Part shown: positions 30,901 through 40,800 of the stretch, piece by piece | Layout: each line of letters opens with the position of its first letter | Position numbering within the stretch: position 1 is the first letter of the stretch | Assembly: GCA_963565915.1 (NCBI GenBank) | Contig: OY751490.1 | Location: 4,464,001-4,528,000, forward strand | From: Entoloma clypeatum | Taxonomy: Eukaryota > Basidiomycota > Agaricomycetes > Agaricales > Entolomataceae | Direction: 5' to 3' | Length of the DNA: 64,000 bases | The notes under the pieces: model-generated | Seen by the model: the letters and a program-made list of their open reading frames with translations, nothing else | Told to the model about the DNA's origin: nothing | Databases searched by the model: none | Translations under genes and position numbers: made by a program

Positions 30901-31884
30901 CTGCCAGAATCGTTAACGTCAGATCGAGGACCACAATTTGCGGCAATATTTATGAAGGAACTAAATAAAATATTGGGGATCACAACTAAATTATCAACAG
31001 CGTATCATCCGCAAACAGACGGACAGACGGAACGCATCAACCAGGAGTTGGAACAATATCTAAGATCATTTATTTCCCATCGGCAAACAGATTGGCCCGA
31101 ATGGATGGCAACCGCGGAGTTCGCCTATAATAATAAAATTCACACGGCAACTCAGTTCTCGCCGTTCTATGTAAATTATGGGTTTAACCCTAGGATGGGC
31201 GTAGAACCTCGGAGGGCAGAAAAGTCAGAACCGGCAAAAGAATTCGCAGAACGAATGAAGAAGATTCATGAGGAGGCGGAAGCGGCGCTAGTAAAAGCAC
31301 GAGAAGAGATGGAACGGTATGCGAACCTGAAACGGGGTGATGCACCAGTTTACAAAGTTGGCGACAAAGTTTGGTTATCGACTAAAGACCTGAAGTTGAA
31401 CCGACCCTTAAAGAAACTTGCCGAACGATGGATTGGACCCTATACCATAACCAAAATCATTTCGTCACACGCCGTAGAACTTAAATTACCGAAAACCTGG
31501 AAAATCCACCCGGTCATCAATGTATCACGAGTCCGGTTATTTAAGGAACCACTATTTATGTCACAAAGGGTGCAGGCACCAAACCCGATAGTTATCAATG
31601 GCGAAGAGGAGTACGATGTCGCAAAAGTTATTGACTCAAGGTTGAAGAGAGGAAAGCTGGAATATTTAGTGCAATGGGAGGGTCTGACTCAGGACCACAA
31701 CACGTGGGAACCTGAGGATCACCTAGAACATGCCAAGGAAGCGGTGGAGGACTTCTTTAAATTAAACCCGAATGCACCTCGGCGCTTACGCGCAAACATC
31801 TTTGAAGGATTGGAATTTAAACCATATGAAAATTTCACGAACACCCCGAACGACATCATATCTCGCCTGGAAGTCGAGATCTAG
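27949..31884 (+). CDS. pol: C1 pol: protease, RT, RNase H, integrase, chromodomain
   Basis: About 1311 residues after the shift. Counting from 28003: protease ALLDSGATGMFID near 124-135; RT motif A FTKMDLRWGYNN near 406 and YIDDILVA near 473; RNase H VESDASDFATGA and TDHKNLEYF. The integrase zinc site starts [12 protein letters not shown] near 843 and ends CDRCQ. Catalytic residues sit in TADFIVG, SDRGPQF and DGQTERIN (Asp, Asp, Glu all present). The chromodomain LVQWEGLTQDHNTWEPEDHL lies near 1220-1240. No stop or frameshift is seen. Confidence 0.94.
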   Translation, partial: CERQPVNPPLALTNRYECLPIDSYVHKDIVKSWFQKLTDAAVTYNKILLDKPSRKEKPKKDESDLDTLVNYIIGEPSETRLGSSPTDECLIPCCKESDNLTRQTDSMGEPSFIRSASLEKELMMKITLETLQDKRTFDVEALLDSGATGMFIDLDFAKRNNIKLRELPFPIRVYNVDGTLNQGGSITHEAVMAMRYKGHVEIAVFEACNLGKAKIIVGHTWLKRHNPEIDWEKAEIKLSRCPEECGMRRTRYLNKTARTRWGGRMEEVVEGNKEEMEEEVIHTLRAAKREPSDEVPAEQVVPRKYHKYLSVFEKKASERLPVRKPWDHAIDLKPDFVPKKAKVYPLSPDERKEVSEFVNDQLRKGYIRPTKSPQTSPVFFIPKKDGKKRMVQDYRHINSWTVRNNYPLPLIPELIDKLKGKKRFTKMDLRWGYNNVRIKEGDEWKAAFTTPDGAFEPTVMFFGLNNSPSTFQTMMNDIFRDLIDQGDVVIYIDDILVATEGEKGHSEIVEEILKRLRENDLFLKPGKCFFDRDEIEFLGLIIGKDGIRMDPSKVDAIKQWPKPTKVKEVQSFLGLANFYRRFVKDFSKVAGPLHKLTRKETIWNWKEEQEEAFDMLKKLFTEAPILVSPDPDRKLRVESDASDFATGAILSMECEDEKWRPCAFLSKGLNDVERNYDVHDKEMLGIIRALEAWRHHLEGAKHEVEIWTDHKNLEYFMQGRKLNRRQARWALYLTRFNFKLIHKAGTSMGKADALSRRVDHRKGVENDNEDVTLLKPEYFHLRAMDRGHILIDGEESKLLKRIRDAKEFDEQVLKAVEELKKTNTKTLRADEWHEEQGLWLHRGKVYVPKSQELREEIIKLHHDNPVAGHPGQWKTLELVTRNYWWPSITNMVKAYVEGCDRCQRSKNVPQPLAGKLKANTEHAGPWKHVTADFIVGLPEAQGYNAVLVVACRSTKQSHFIKTRDEVSAEGLAKLYRDEVWKLHGLPESLTSDRGPQFAAIFMKELNKILGITTKLSTAYHPQTDGQTERINQELEQYLRSFISHRQTDWPEWMATAEFAYNNKIHTATQFSPFYVNYGFNPRMGVEPRRAEKSEPAKEFAERMKKIHEEAEAALVKAREEMERYANLKRGDAPVYKVGDKVWLSTKDLKLNRPLKKLAERWIGPYTITKIISSHAVELKLPKTWKIHPVINVSRVRLFKEPLFMSQRVQAPNPIVINGEEEYDVAKVIDSRLKRGKLEYLVQWEGLTQDHNTWEPEDHLEHAKEAVEDFFKLNPNAPRRLRANIFEGLEFKPYENFTNTPNDIISRLEVEI

Positions 31885-31895
31885 AAAGGGGGTAA

Positions 31896-32183
31896 TGTTA
31901 TGATCGTATTTTCACTTTTCACTTTATCTTATCTTATCTCGATCTTATCTTATCTACATCATATCGCACATGAGGACATCTCATTATTATCACGCAGCAT
32001 GACGCTGCCACAACGCAGCCTCATGGAATTTACATATATAAGTAGAGTACTTTCACTTGTATTCGATAGCTTGTTCTCTTGAGATTCCCGCTGGGTCTCT
32101 GGGCAATTCAGTTCACTTCACATCTTCCACTTCGTTCTTAAGTTTGGGCTCGCGACGTCGTTGGACTTAGCGTCGCCTCAACA
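31896..32183 (+). repeat. C1 3' LTR
   Basis: 288 bp, identical by eye to 26036-26323, preceded by the purine run AAAGGGGGTAA and followed by GGTAT. Confidence 0.94.
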
Positions 32184-34770
32184 GGTATTGGACATTGGGA
32201 GAACGGACATGCTTTTGGGACACGAATGGAAAGCCGCCTTCCTGACCAGCCGAGGATTGTTTGAACCATTGGTCATGTTTTTCGGTCTCTGCAACTCCCC
32301 GGGAACGTTCTCTCGGATGATGGCCAGCCTATTCAGGGATCAGATCCATCGGCGCATCTGTGTGATTTACAGGGATGACATAGTGGTTATTGGTAAAACC
32401 AAGGAAGAACTCGCCCGGAACACCGAAGAGATCTTGCAGATTCTGTCAGATAATGACCTGTTCCTAAAGGAGAAGAAGTGTCTTTGGGAAGTAACGAAAT
32501 GCCCCATATTGGGATATGTCGTTGGAGAAGGACGTGTTGAGATGGAAACCGAAAAGGTGGACACAATCCGGAACTGGCGAGTACCCACATCAAAAAAGGA
32601 AGTCCAGAGGTTCCTGGGATTTGCCAATTTTTATCGACGCTTCATTGAAGGATACTCAAACATCGCAAAGCCACTCACAACACTTACGGGGAATACAGCA
32701 TTCACATGGGGACCAGCGGCGCAAGAAGCATTTGAAGGTCTCATACGGGCAATCACGACGGCACCAGTCTTGGCATTGCCCAAACCGGACGGACAGTTCA
32801 GGGTCGAAACCGATGCATCGGGTTATGCGATTGGAGCGGTACTTTCACAGAAACAAGACGACAAGTGGCATCCTATCGCATTCTTGTCGCGGACCATGTC
32901 CGCGGCCGAACAGAATTACGAGATATATGACAAGGAACTCTTGGCAGTCATGGAAGCACTGAAGGACTGGCGACATTATCTACTTGAAGCCAAGGAACGT
33001 TTCGAGATCTTAACCGATCACAAAAACCTGGAGTATTTCCGGCGTCCTCAGGACCTAAACCAACGACAGAGGCGCTGGAAGATGAAGTTACAAGATTATG
33101 ACTTCGAATTGCGACATGTACCTGGAAAGACAAACGCGAAAGCAGACATCCTGTCACGTTTACCCTGGTATGAGACGGAACTCGAGCCGCAGGACAGCGA
33201 CCAAATGCTCAAGGAGGGGCTATTTTTGAAACGATTGGAATCAGAAGATGTGATACAAATGGAGATGTTCACAGAGGAACAATTCTTTGAAGGGGGTGAA
33301 ACATCTGATTCCATCAAAATCGGAAACATCACAACCATCGAAAACCCATGGATCGCACGCATCAAGGCCTCGAATCGCATGGAGACAGAAGTAGCCCAGG
33401 GTCTGAAGAAGAATCCTCACTGGTACCAGCAGGAAAATGGCATCACCTACGCAGGAGAACGAGTCTATGTTCCACCAGACCCACAATTGCGCCAAGAACT
33501 GATGTTTGAAGCGCACGACGCACCAGTGGCAGGACATCCAGGACAATATCGAACACATGAACTCCTCACTCGCACCTACTGGTGGCCCACCATCCTACAT
33601 GACGTAAAGAAGTATGTGAAAGGTTGTGACACCTGTCAATGTAACAAGATCAGCCGCCAAAGGAGACACGCCCCTCTACACCCTAACGCCACGCCAAGTC
33701 AACCATGGGAAGACATAGGGATTGATGTTGTGGGACCGATACCAGAATCTGATGGGAAGAACGCAATTCTGGTCATCACGGACAGACATTCAAAGATGCT
33801 TCATCTCATCCCGACAACCGTGGAACTATTGGCTGAAGGATTAGCCAAGATCTATCGGAACCAGATATGGAAGCTTCATGGGATCCCTAAGAAGATCATT
33901 AGCAACAGAGGACCACAGTTCGCCGCGAAGTTCATGGAGATACTTTGCCGCATGTTGGGAATCAAGAGAAACCTGTCCACTGCATACCATCCACAAACTG
34001 ATGGACAAGCCGAACGATCGCATCAGAAAACTGAGGTGTTCTTACGAAACTTTGTCAACCATCTACAAGATGATTGGGCGGAATGGATCGCAATCGCAGA
34101 ATTCCAGTACAATGACAAAGAACATCAAGCGACAAAGTACACACCATTCTATCTCAACTACGGTCTGCATCCTTGGAAGGGAGAACTTGTGTTGGAAGAC
34201 ACCAATCCAGCGGCAAACGACTTCTTGAAAAAACTCAAACAGGCACGAGAAGAAGCCAATGCAGCACTGAAACAGGCCCAGGATCAGATGAAGAAAACAG
34301 TTGACACACGACGAAGCCCGTCTCGGAATTACCGCATCGGAGACAAGGTGTGGCTGGAAGGGACTAACATCAGGACTGATCGTCCCTCAAAGAAACTTGA
34401 CGCCCTCCGACACGGACCGTTCAAAGTCCTAGAGAAGAAAGGAGCTAGCGCATACCGTCTTGATCTTCCCAAAACTTGGAAGATGATCCACCCTGTGTTC
34501 AACGAGACCCTGTTATCACCATACGAAACCCCGAAGTATGCCATTCAGAAAAAGAAGCCAGCCCCTGATCCGATCATCGTCGAAGGACGAGAAGAATACC
34601 ATGTCTCCACGATCCTAGACTCTCGGAAATTCCGTGGAAAGATCCAGTACCTTGTCCAATGGGAAGGGTATGGCCCAGAAGAGAACACGTGGGAACCTCG
34701 GACTAATGTTCAGAACGCTCAAGACTTGATCCGAGATTTTCATCGGCAAAATCCATCGCGTCCACGATAA
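32184..34770 (+). pseudogene. pol: A2 RT (partial)-RNase H-integrase-chromodomain
   Basis: The frame is open throughout but starts with [12 protein letters not shown] fused to [11 protein letters not shown], so RT lacks fingers and motif A. RT has IYRDDIVV. RNase H ([12 protein letters not shown]) looks complete. Integrase has a zinc site ([18 protein letters not shown]...CDTCQCNK) and catalytic GIDVVGP and DGQAERSHQ. The second Asp is Asn (SNRGPQF, codon 33904-33906); A1 has SDRG. A chromodomain ([16 protein letters not shown]) closes it. The protein could bind but should not polymerise or integrate. Confidence 0.88.
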
Positions 34771-34887
34771 AAGAACAAACTTTGAGAACCATTTTCCACA
34801 TCGACTTCTGTCACATCGAGTTCCCCGCTCCAACTCTTCTCGCCCAACACGCCGTTCTTCTTATACCTTTCAAACATCATTTCTGCC

Positions 34888-35256
34888 ATGTCCAACATCA
34901 CCGCCGCCTCCACCGATGCTTCCAATATCAACCCCACCATCACCACCCTCATCGGCGAAGCGCTCTCCATGCGCGACCAGATCCATGCGCTCGAAACCTC
35001 CGTCGCCGACATCCTCCACCAGCAGATGCATATCCGCCTTCATACCCTCTCCGATTTACCAACCGTCCCCACCGCTGAGGAGAAGCTCATCCTCAAAAAC
35101 TATACCAACACCCTTGCTGTCGAGAATCGACGCCTTCGCCTCGCCGTTCGAGGTTTAGAGTTTGCCACGGCGGTAAACAATGAACTGATAAAGGATTGGG
35201 GTAACCGAGTTGACCCTGCCTGGGCCGATCCAAATGGCAACGATGGATGGGAGTAG
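34888..35256 (+). CDS. A2 third ORF, small coiled-coil protein of unknown function
   Basis: 122 residues from an ATG 117 bp after the pol stop. Thr/Ser-rich start, then a predicted helix (TLIGEALSMRDQIHALETSV, then ADILHQQ), a PTAEEKLILKNYTNTLAVEN segment and an acidic aromatic end (DPNGNDGWE). It has no Cys motif, signal peptide or membrane segment. The identical protein is encoded in A3 (51920-52288) and a diverged one in A1. It occupies the position where some retroelements carry env, but nothing here looks like an envelope protein. I do not recognise the family. Confidence 0.7.
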   Translation: MSNITAASTDASNINPTITTLIGEALSMRDQIHALETSVADILHQQMHIRLHTLSDLPTVPTAEEKLILKNYTNTLAVENRRLRLAVRGLEFATAVNNELIKDWGNRVDPAWADPNGNDGWE

Positions 35257-35293
35257 GTAGTCTGTGAGGACACAGACCTTGAGGAGGGGAACA

Positions 35294-35643
35294 TGTTACG
35301 GACTAACGACTACGGACGTATACGCTTACCTTTTCACTTTTACTCATCGGCCCCCGCTTACACATATCGTATTATACTTTATTTCCTTTAGTATACTTCG
35401 CTCCCGCGCTGACTCGCTTTCCGCAGTCAGCTTACTCATTAGTGCATAGCCTTCCGCAGTCGCCTTACTCATGCGCACTACCTTTCACAGTTACTGACTC
35501 ATTCGCTACCGCTCATAGTCAGTACTATATAAACCTCATGTACCATAGCTACATTCCTTAGATTTAGCAATCACATTGCTCTTCGCCTTTCCATCTTCCT
35601 GCATACTCTGCCCAAACCTTGGAACGGTTTGTTACGCATAACA
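35294..35643 (+). repeat. A2 3' LTR
   Basis: 350 bp, TGTTACGGACTAACG...ACGCATAACA, preceded by the purine tract GAGGAGGGGAACA. It lacks about 20 bp present in the A3 LTRs (a TGACTCATTCCGCAG block). Directly downstream is the interrupted antisense gene of B. Confidence 0.88.
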
Positions 35644-35908
35644 ACCGCCAGCATGACGAAGCATTGTCATTCCTAAAGCACAAGTTAATAATGAAGCGTA
35701 TAAAGAAATAGGAAAAACTCACTCCGATGGCCAAAAACACAAGTCCCCCGCTTTCAAGCAGGAGGTGCAATCCTCCTTCCCCAGCTCGTAACTTGCAGGC
35801 ATATTCTTGAAAACCCCCTGCAGCCGGACCTTCTTCACCTCCGCATTCGCCGCATCCGCATCCGCATCCGCACCCGCACCTGCAACCGGTTCCTTCGCCT
35901 TCACCTTC

Positions 35909-36196
35909 TGTTATGATCGTATTTTCACTTTTCACTTTATCTTATCTTATCTTGATCTTATCTTATCTACATCATATCGCACATAAGGACATCTTATCAT
36001 TATCACGCAGCATGACGCTGCCACAACGCAGCCTCATGGAATTTACATATATAAGTAGAGTACTTTCACTTGTATTCGATAGCTTGTTCTCTTGAGATTC
36101 CCGCTGGGTCTCTGGGCAATTCAGTTCACTTCACATTTTCCACTTCGTTCTTAAGTTTGGGCTCGCGACGTCGTTTGACTTAGCGTCGCCTCAACA
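35909..36196 (+). repeat. C2 5' LTR
   Basis: 288 bp; differs from the C2 3' LTR at three C/T positions (for example CTTGATC against CTCGATC). Also differs from the C1 LTRs at a few sites (CACATAAGG against CACATGAGG), so C1 and C2 are separate insertions. Confidence 0.93.
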
Positions 36197-36750
36197 GAAG
36201 AACAAGCTCTTATCATCATCGCCCGCCCAAACACACACACTTCCCACATCACCATCACTATTCCCGCCGTTTCGTGCTTTTGCGTTAAAAGTCACACCTC
36301 GCCATTACACGCGGACCCTAGCGTTAAGGGGGACCTCCCGGACTTCAGGGATAAGAAGAGAAACGCTTGGTGCACCCACTATAACTAGCGTTGCCGTTCG
36401 AGACACACAGGGAAACGTTGAGCCCGTCCCGTGTCGAGGTGACCAAAGGCCGACGCAACTGACCTTCGGGAAAGCTGCTGGCGCGTGTGGCGACTTGGAA
36501 AAGAAGGTCGCGCACGTTTAGTTCTCAAAAGGTGTTCCAACCCCCGATCTTTTCCCGGATTCGACAGAACCAGCGCGCGTAGGGGTGTTGACCGCGTGGT
36601 TTTCATTTTTCCCAGATCTTCCTTTATTCGGGCATTTCGGCTGCCTGGGTAAACAGATCGTTCTTTGGGTTTTCTTTTTAGGTTTTCTTTTTCGCTTAAA
36701 TAGCAGAACAGGGTCGCGCGCCCGCTACAAAGCACTATTGTTCACACAAC

Positions 36751-37839
36751 ATGGCCGACAACAACGACGACGAGTTCGACAATCCCCTTCCCAATCCCCC
36801 TCTCCCTCCTCCCGCTCATAATCCCGCCGCCCCGCGTCCCAATGGAAGACGACTAGAAATCGCTGCAGACCCCGGCAAGTACAATGGGGCCAAGGCAACG
36901 TTCGGAGTATGGTGGACAAAGATGCTGGCATGGATCAGGGTCAATCGGGACCTGTTCCAAGGACAGGAAGAAATTTGCATTGCAGTATGGTCTCGCCTGG
37001 AAGGCGCTACAGCAGGCACCTATGGGGAAACACGCTTGAGGCAGTGCATGGAATCAGAACAATGGCCCACGTTCCAGCAATTAATGAGAGAGGTGACATC
37101 AAGATTCCAATCAGCAACAGAAATAGAATGGGCACGCGCCAAAATCGAAACCTTTAAACAAGGAAACATGCGGGTGGACGATTTTATTACACAATTTGGA
37201 ACGTTGGTCATCAAAGGCCAAATTGAGGAAATGCACGGGATATCTCTGCTAGAAAGGAACACCAAGGATTCGATCATACAACAAATGTTTCAGCAGGGAA
37301 GACGACAAACCACCGTGCAAGACACGTGTGAGGAAATTTTAGCAATCGGAAGAGCAGAGGAAACTTATGCGGCAAGACCGGGCATGAGGACCGGCAACAA
37401 TTTTGGACAGCAGAGAACCGGTTGGGGCAATCGGCCCGCAAACCAGCAGAATCAGCAGCGACCATTCGGACAACAACAGTACGGGGGGTACCGAGCCCCG
37501 CAGCAAAACGGACAACAAGGTCAGGGACGCCGAGATCCCAATGCTATGGAGGTCGATAGAAACCAGCGCCGAGCGCCTGGTAATTGTTACAATTGCGGAG
37601 GACAAGGGCATTTCGCCCGGGAATGCAGACGGCCACAACGCAGGGTGCGAGCGGCTGTGATTGAACAAATCGACGAACATGAGGAAGAAGAAATCTTACG
37701 ACAAATCACGGCAAGGCGTCAAGCACGACAAGCCGCAAATGGACCAAGGGGTGTGATTGGCGCGCCTGCGCCGAATCCCAATGGTCAGAACAATGGACAA
37801 GCTGCTGGGCAGCAGGGTTTTGTGAACGTCAACCAGTAA
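36751..37839 (+). CDS. gag: C2 gag
   Basis: 362 residues, with the same protein sequence as C1 gag as far as I can see, including the CYNCGGQGHFAREC knuckle. Confidence 0.93.
   Translation: MADNNDDEFDNPLPNPPLPPPAHNPAAPRPNGRRLEIAADPGKYNGAKATFGVWWTKMLAWIRVNRDLFQGQEEICIAVWSRLEGATAGTYGETRLRQCMESEQWPTFQQLMREVTSRFQSATEIEWARAKIETFKQGNMRVDDFITQFGTLVIKGQIEEMHGISLLERNTKDSIIQQMFQQGRRQTTVQDTCEEILAIGRAEETYAARPGMRTGNNFGQQRTGWGNRPANQQNQQRPFGQQQYGGYRAPQQNGQQGQGRRDPNAMEVDRNQRRAPGNCYNCGGQGHFARECRRPQRRVRAAVIEQIDEHEEEEILRQITARRQARQAANGPRGVIGAPAPNPNGQNNGQAAGQQGFVNVNQ
37815..37821 (+). promoter_or_regulatory. candidate -1 frameshift site G-GGT-TTT (C2)
   Basis: The same GGGTTTT heptamer, in the same frame register as in C1, eight codons before the gag stop. 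Confidence 0.66.
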
Positions 37840-40800
37840 ATCCCCCGCTGGCTCTGACAAATCGATATGAATGTTTGCCTATAGACTCTTACGTACATAA
37901 AGACATTGTAAAATCTTGGTTTCAGAAACTTACGGATGCTGCAGTTACGTACAATAAAATACTATTAGATAAACCTAGTAGGAAAGAAAAACCAAAAAAA
38001 GATGAATCGGACTTAGATACACTTGTAAACTATATCATTGGGGAGCCCTCAGAAACGAGGCTTGGTTCGTCCCCTACGGATGAATGCTTAATTCCCTGTT
38101 GCAAAGAATCAGATAATTTAACTAGGCAAACGGACTCTATGGGGGAACCATCTTTTATTCGATCCGCTTCTTTGGAAAAGGAGCTTATGATGAAAATCAC
38201 GCTGGAAACGTTGCAGGACAAACGCACTTTTGATGTTGAAGCATTATTAGACTCAGGGGCGACAGGGATGTTCATAGATCTGGACTTCGCCAAAAGGAAC
38301 AACATTAAATTAAGGGAACTACCTTTCCCCATTCGGGTCTACAACGTTGATGGCACGCTTAACCAAGGAGGTTCGATCACGCATGAAGCAGTCATGGCTA
38401 TGCGGTATAAAGGACATGTGGAGATAGCCGTGTTTGAGGCATGCAACCTAGGGAAAGCTAAAATTATTGTTGGACATACCTGGCTGAAACGCCATAATCC
38501 AGAAATCGATTGGGAAAAGGCGGAAATTAAACTATCAAGATGTCCAGAAGAATGTGGCATGCGTCGAACACGTTATTTAAATAAAACTGCAAGAACCAGA
38601 TGGGGCGGAAGAATGGAAGAAGTAGTAGAAGGAAATAAGGAAGAAATGGAGGAGGAAGTAATCCACACGCTCAGGGCAGCTAAAAGAGAACCCTCAGATG
38701 AAGTACCGGCAGAACAAGTTGTCCCCCGGAAATATCACAAATATCTATCAGTCTTTGAAAAGAAAGCATCGGAGAGATTACCAGTCAGGAAACCATGGGA
38801 CCACGCTATAGACTTAAAACCGGATTTCGTACCAAAGAAGGCCAAAGTCTATCCCCTGTCACCGGATGAAAGGAAAGAAGTATCCGAATTTGTAAACGAT
38901 CAATTACGCAAAGGATATATTCGACCTACCAAGTCACCACAAACTTCGCCAGTATTCTTTATACCCAAAAAAGACGGAAAGAAACGAATGGTACAGGATT
39001 ACCGACACATTAACAGCTGGACCGTTCGCAATAATTATCCACTCCCGTTGATTCCGGAATTGATCGATAAATTAAAGGGAAAGAAAAGGTTTACCAAAAT
39101 GGACCTCAGATGGGGGTATAACAATGTACGCATCAAAGAAGGAGACGAGTGGAAAGCGGCATTCACAACCCCAGATGGAGCTTTCGAACCAACAGTTATG
39201 TTCTTCGGATTAAATAATTCCCCAAGCACGTTTCAAACTATGATGAACGACATATTTAGAGACTTGATTGATCAAGGAGACGTAGTTATCTATATCGATG
39301 ATATATTGGTAGCAACTGAAGGAGAAAAAGGACACAGTGAAATCGTGGAGGAAATTCTAAAAAGATTACGAGAAAACGACTTATTCTTAAAACCAGGAAA
39401 ATGTTTCTTTGACCGAGACGAAATAGAGTTCTTAGGGTTAATTATTGGGAAAGACGGAATTCGAATGGATCCTTCAAAAGTAGACGCCATCAAACAATGG
39501 CCGAAACCAACAAAAGTCAAAGAAGTCCAGTCGTTTCTAGGATTGGCCAATTTCTATCGAAGATTTGTCAAGGACTTCTCTAAAGTGGCAGGGCCATTAC
39601 ATAAATTAACAAGGAAAGAAACAATCTGGAATTGGAAAGAGGAACAGGAGGAAGCATTTGATATGCTAAAGAAATTATTTACGGAAGCACCTATATTAGT
39701 ATCTCCCGATCCGGATCGGAAGTTGAGAGTAGAATCAGATGCATCGGACTTTGCTACAGGAGCAATTCTATCTATGGAATGCGAGGATGAGAAATGGAGG
39801 CCATGTGCCTTTCTATCTAAAGGATTAAATGATGTGGAACGAAATTACGACGTACACGATAAAGAAATGCTGGGCATAATTCGAGCGCTGGAAGCATGGA
39901 GACACCACCTTGAAGGAGCCAAACATGAGGTCGAGATCTGGACCGATCATAAAAACCTCGAGTACTTCATGCAGGGACGAAAGCTTAATCGCAGACAAGC
40001 ACGCTGGGCGTTGTATCTAACACGCTTCAACTTTAAATTAATACACAAAGCTGGCACCTCAATGGGAAAGGCGGACGCTCTTTCAAGAAGGGTCGATCAT
40101 AGAAAGGGGGTGGAAAATGACAACGAAGACGTAACATTATTAAAACCGGAATACTTCCACTTGCGAGCAATGGATCGAGGTCACATACTTATTGATGGAG
40201 AAGAAAGTAAACTATTAAAACGCATCAGGGATGCCAAGGAGTTTGACGAACAAGTGTTGAAAGCAGTGGAAGAGTTAAAGAAAACAAATACCAAAACATT
40301 GCGCGCAGATGAATGGCATGAAGAGCAGGGACTCTGGTTACATAGAGGAAAGGTTTATGTTCCGAAAAGTCAGGAACTCAGGGAGGAAATAATTAAATTA
40401 CACCACGACAACCCAGTTGCAGGACACCCAGGGCAGTGGAAGACCCTGGAATTGGTTACACGTAATTATTGGTGGCCTAGCATTACAAACATGGTCAAAG
40501 CATACGTCGAGGGCTGCGACAGATGTCAACGATCAAAAAACGTGCCTCAACCGCTAGCCGGTAAATTAAAAGCAAACACGGAACATGCAGGACCATGGAA
40601 ACATGTTACAGCAGATTTTATCGTAGGACTCCCAGAAGCTCAGGGGTACAACGCAGTATTAGTCGTGGCTTGCAGATCAACAAAGCAATCACACTTTATC
40701 AAAACACGCGATGAAGTCTCAGCAGAAGGATTAGCTAAACTGTATCGGGACGAAGTCTGGAAACTTCATGGATTGCCAGAATCATTAACGTCAGATCGAG

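Larger units (their letters stand above)
26036..32183 (+). mobile_element. gypsy C1: complete, intact chromodomain element
   Basis: 6148 bp with 288-bp LTRs at 26036-26323 and 31896-32183 that look identical by eye. Perfect GGTAT duplications lie at 26031-26035 and 32184-32188, inside the A2 protease duplication. A leader of 555 nt shows no convincing gene. Gag and pol are intact and joined by a candidate -1 shift. A polypurine tract, GAAAGGGGGTAA, ends at 31895. Identical LTRs and intact catalytic residues make this the most recent and potentially active gypsy in the window. Confidence 0.94.
23983..35643 (+). mobile_element. gypsy A2: 5'-truncated, rearranged copy interrupted by C1
   Basis: Blocks 23983-26035 and 32184-35643 form one element, split by C1 with GGTAT duplications. 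It lacks the 5' LTR and about the first 70 gag codons. It shares a distinctive rearrangement with A3: a tandem duplication in protease and a deletion of about 700 bp that fuses LLGH to EWKAAF, removing RT motif A. Integrase has SNRG in place of SDRG. A post-pol ORF and a 350-bp 3' LTR complete it. The 3' LTR lies inside the antisense gene of B. Confidence 0.85.

Noticed and set aside
34782..35078. His-rich frame near the A2 third ORF
   Set aside because: It overlaps the third ORF in another frame and is not conserved in A1.
34888..35256. Envelope gene making the A family retrovirus-like
   Set aside because: No signal peptide, membrane segment, furin-type site or Cys pattern; the protein is a short soluble coiled coil.
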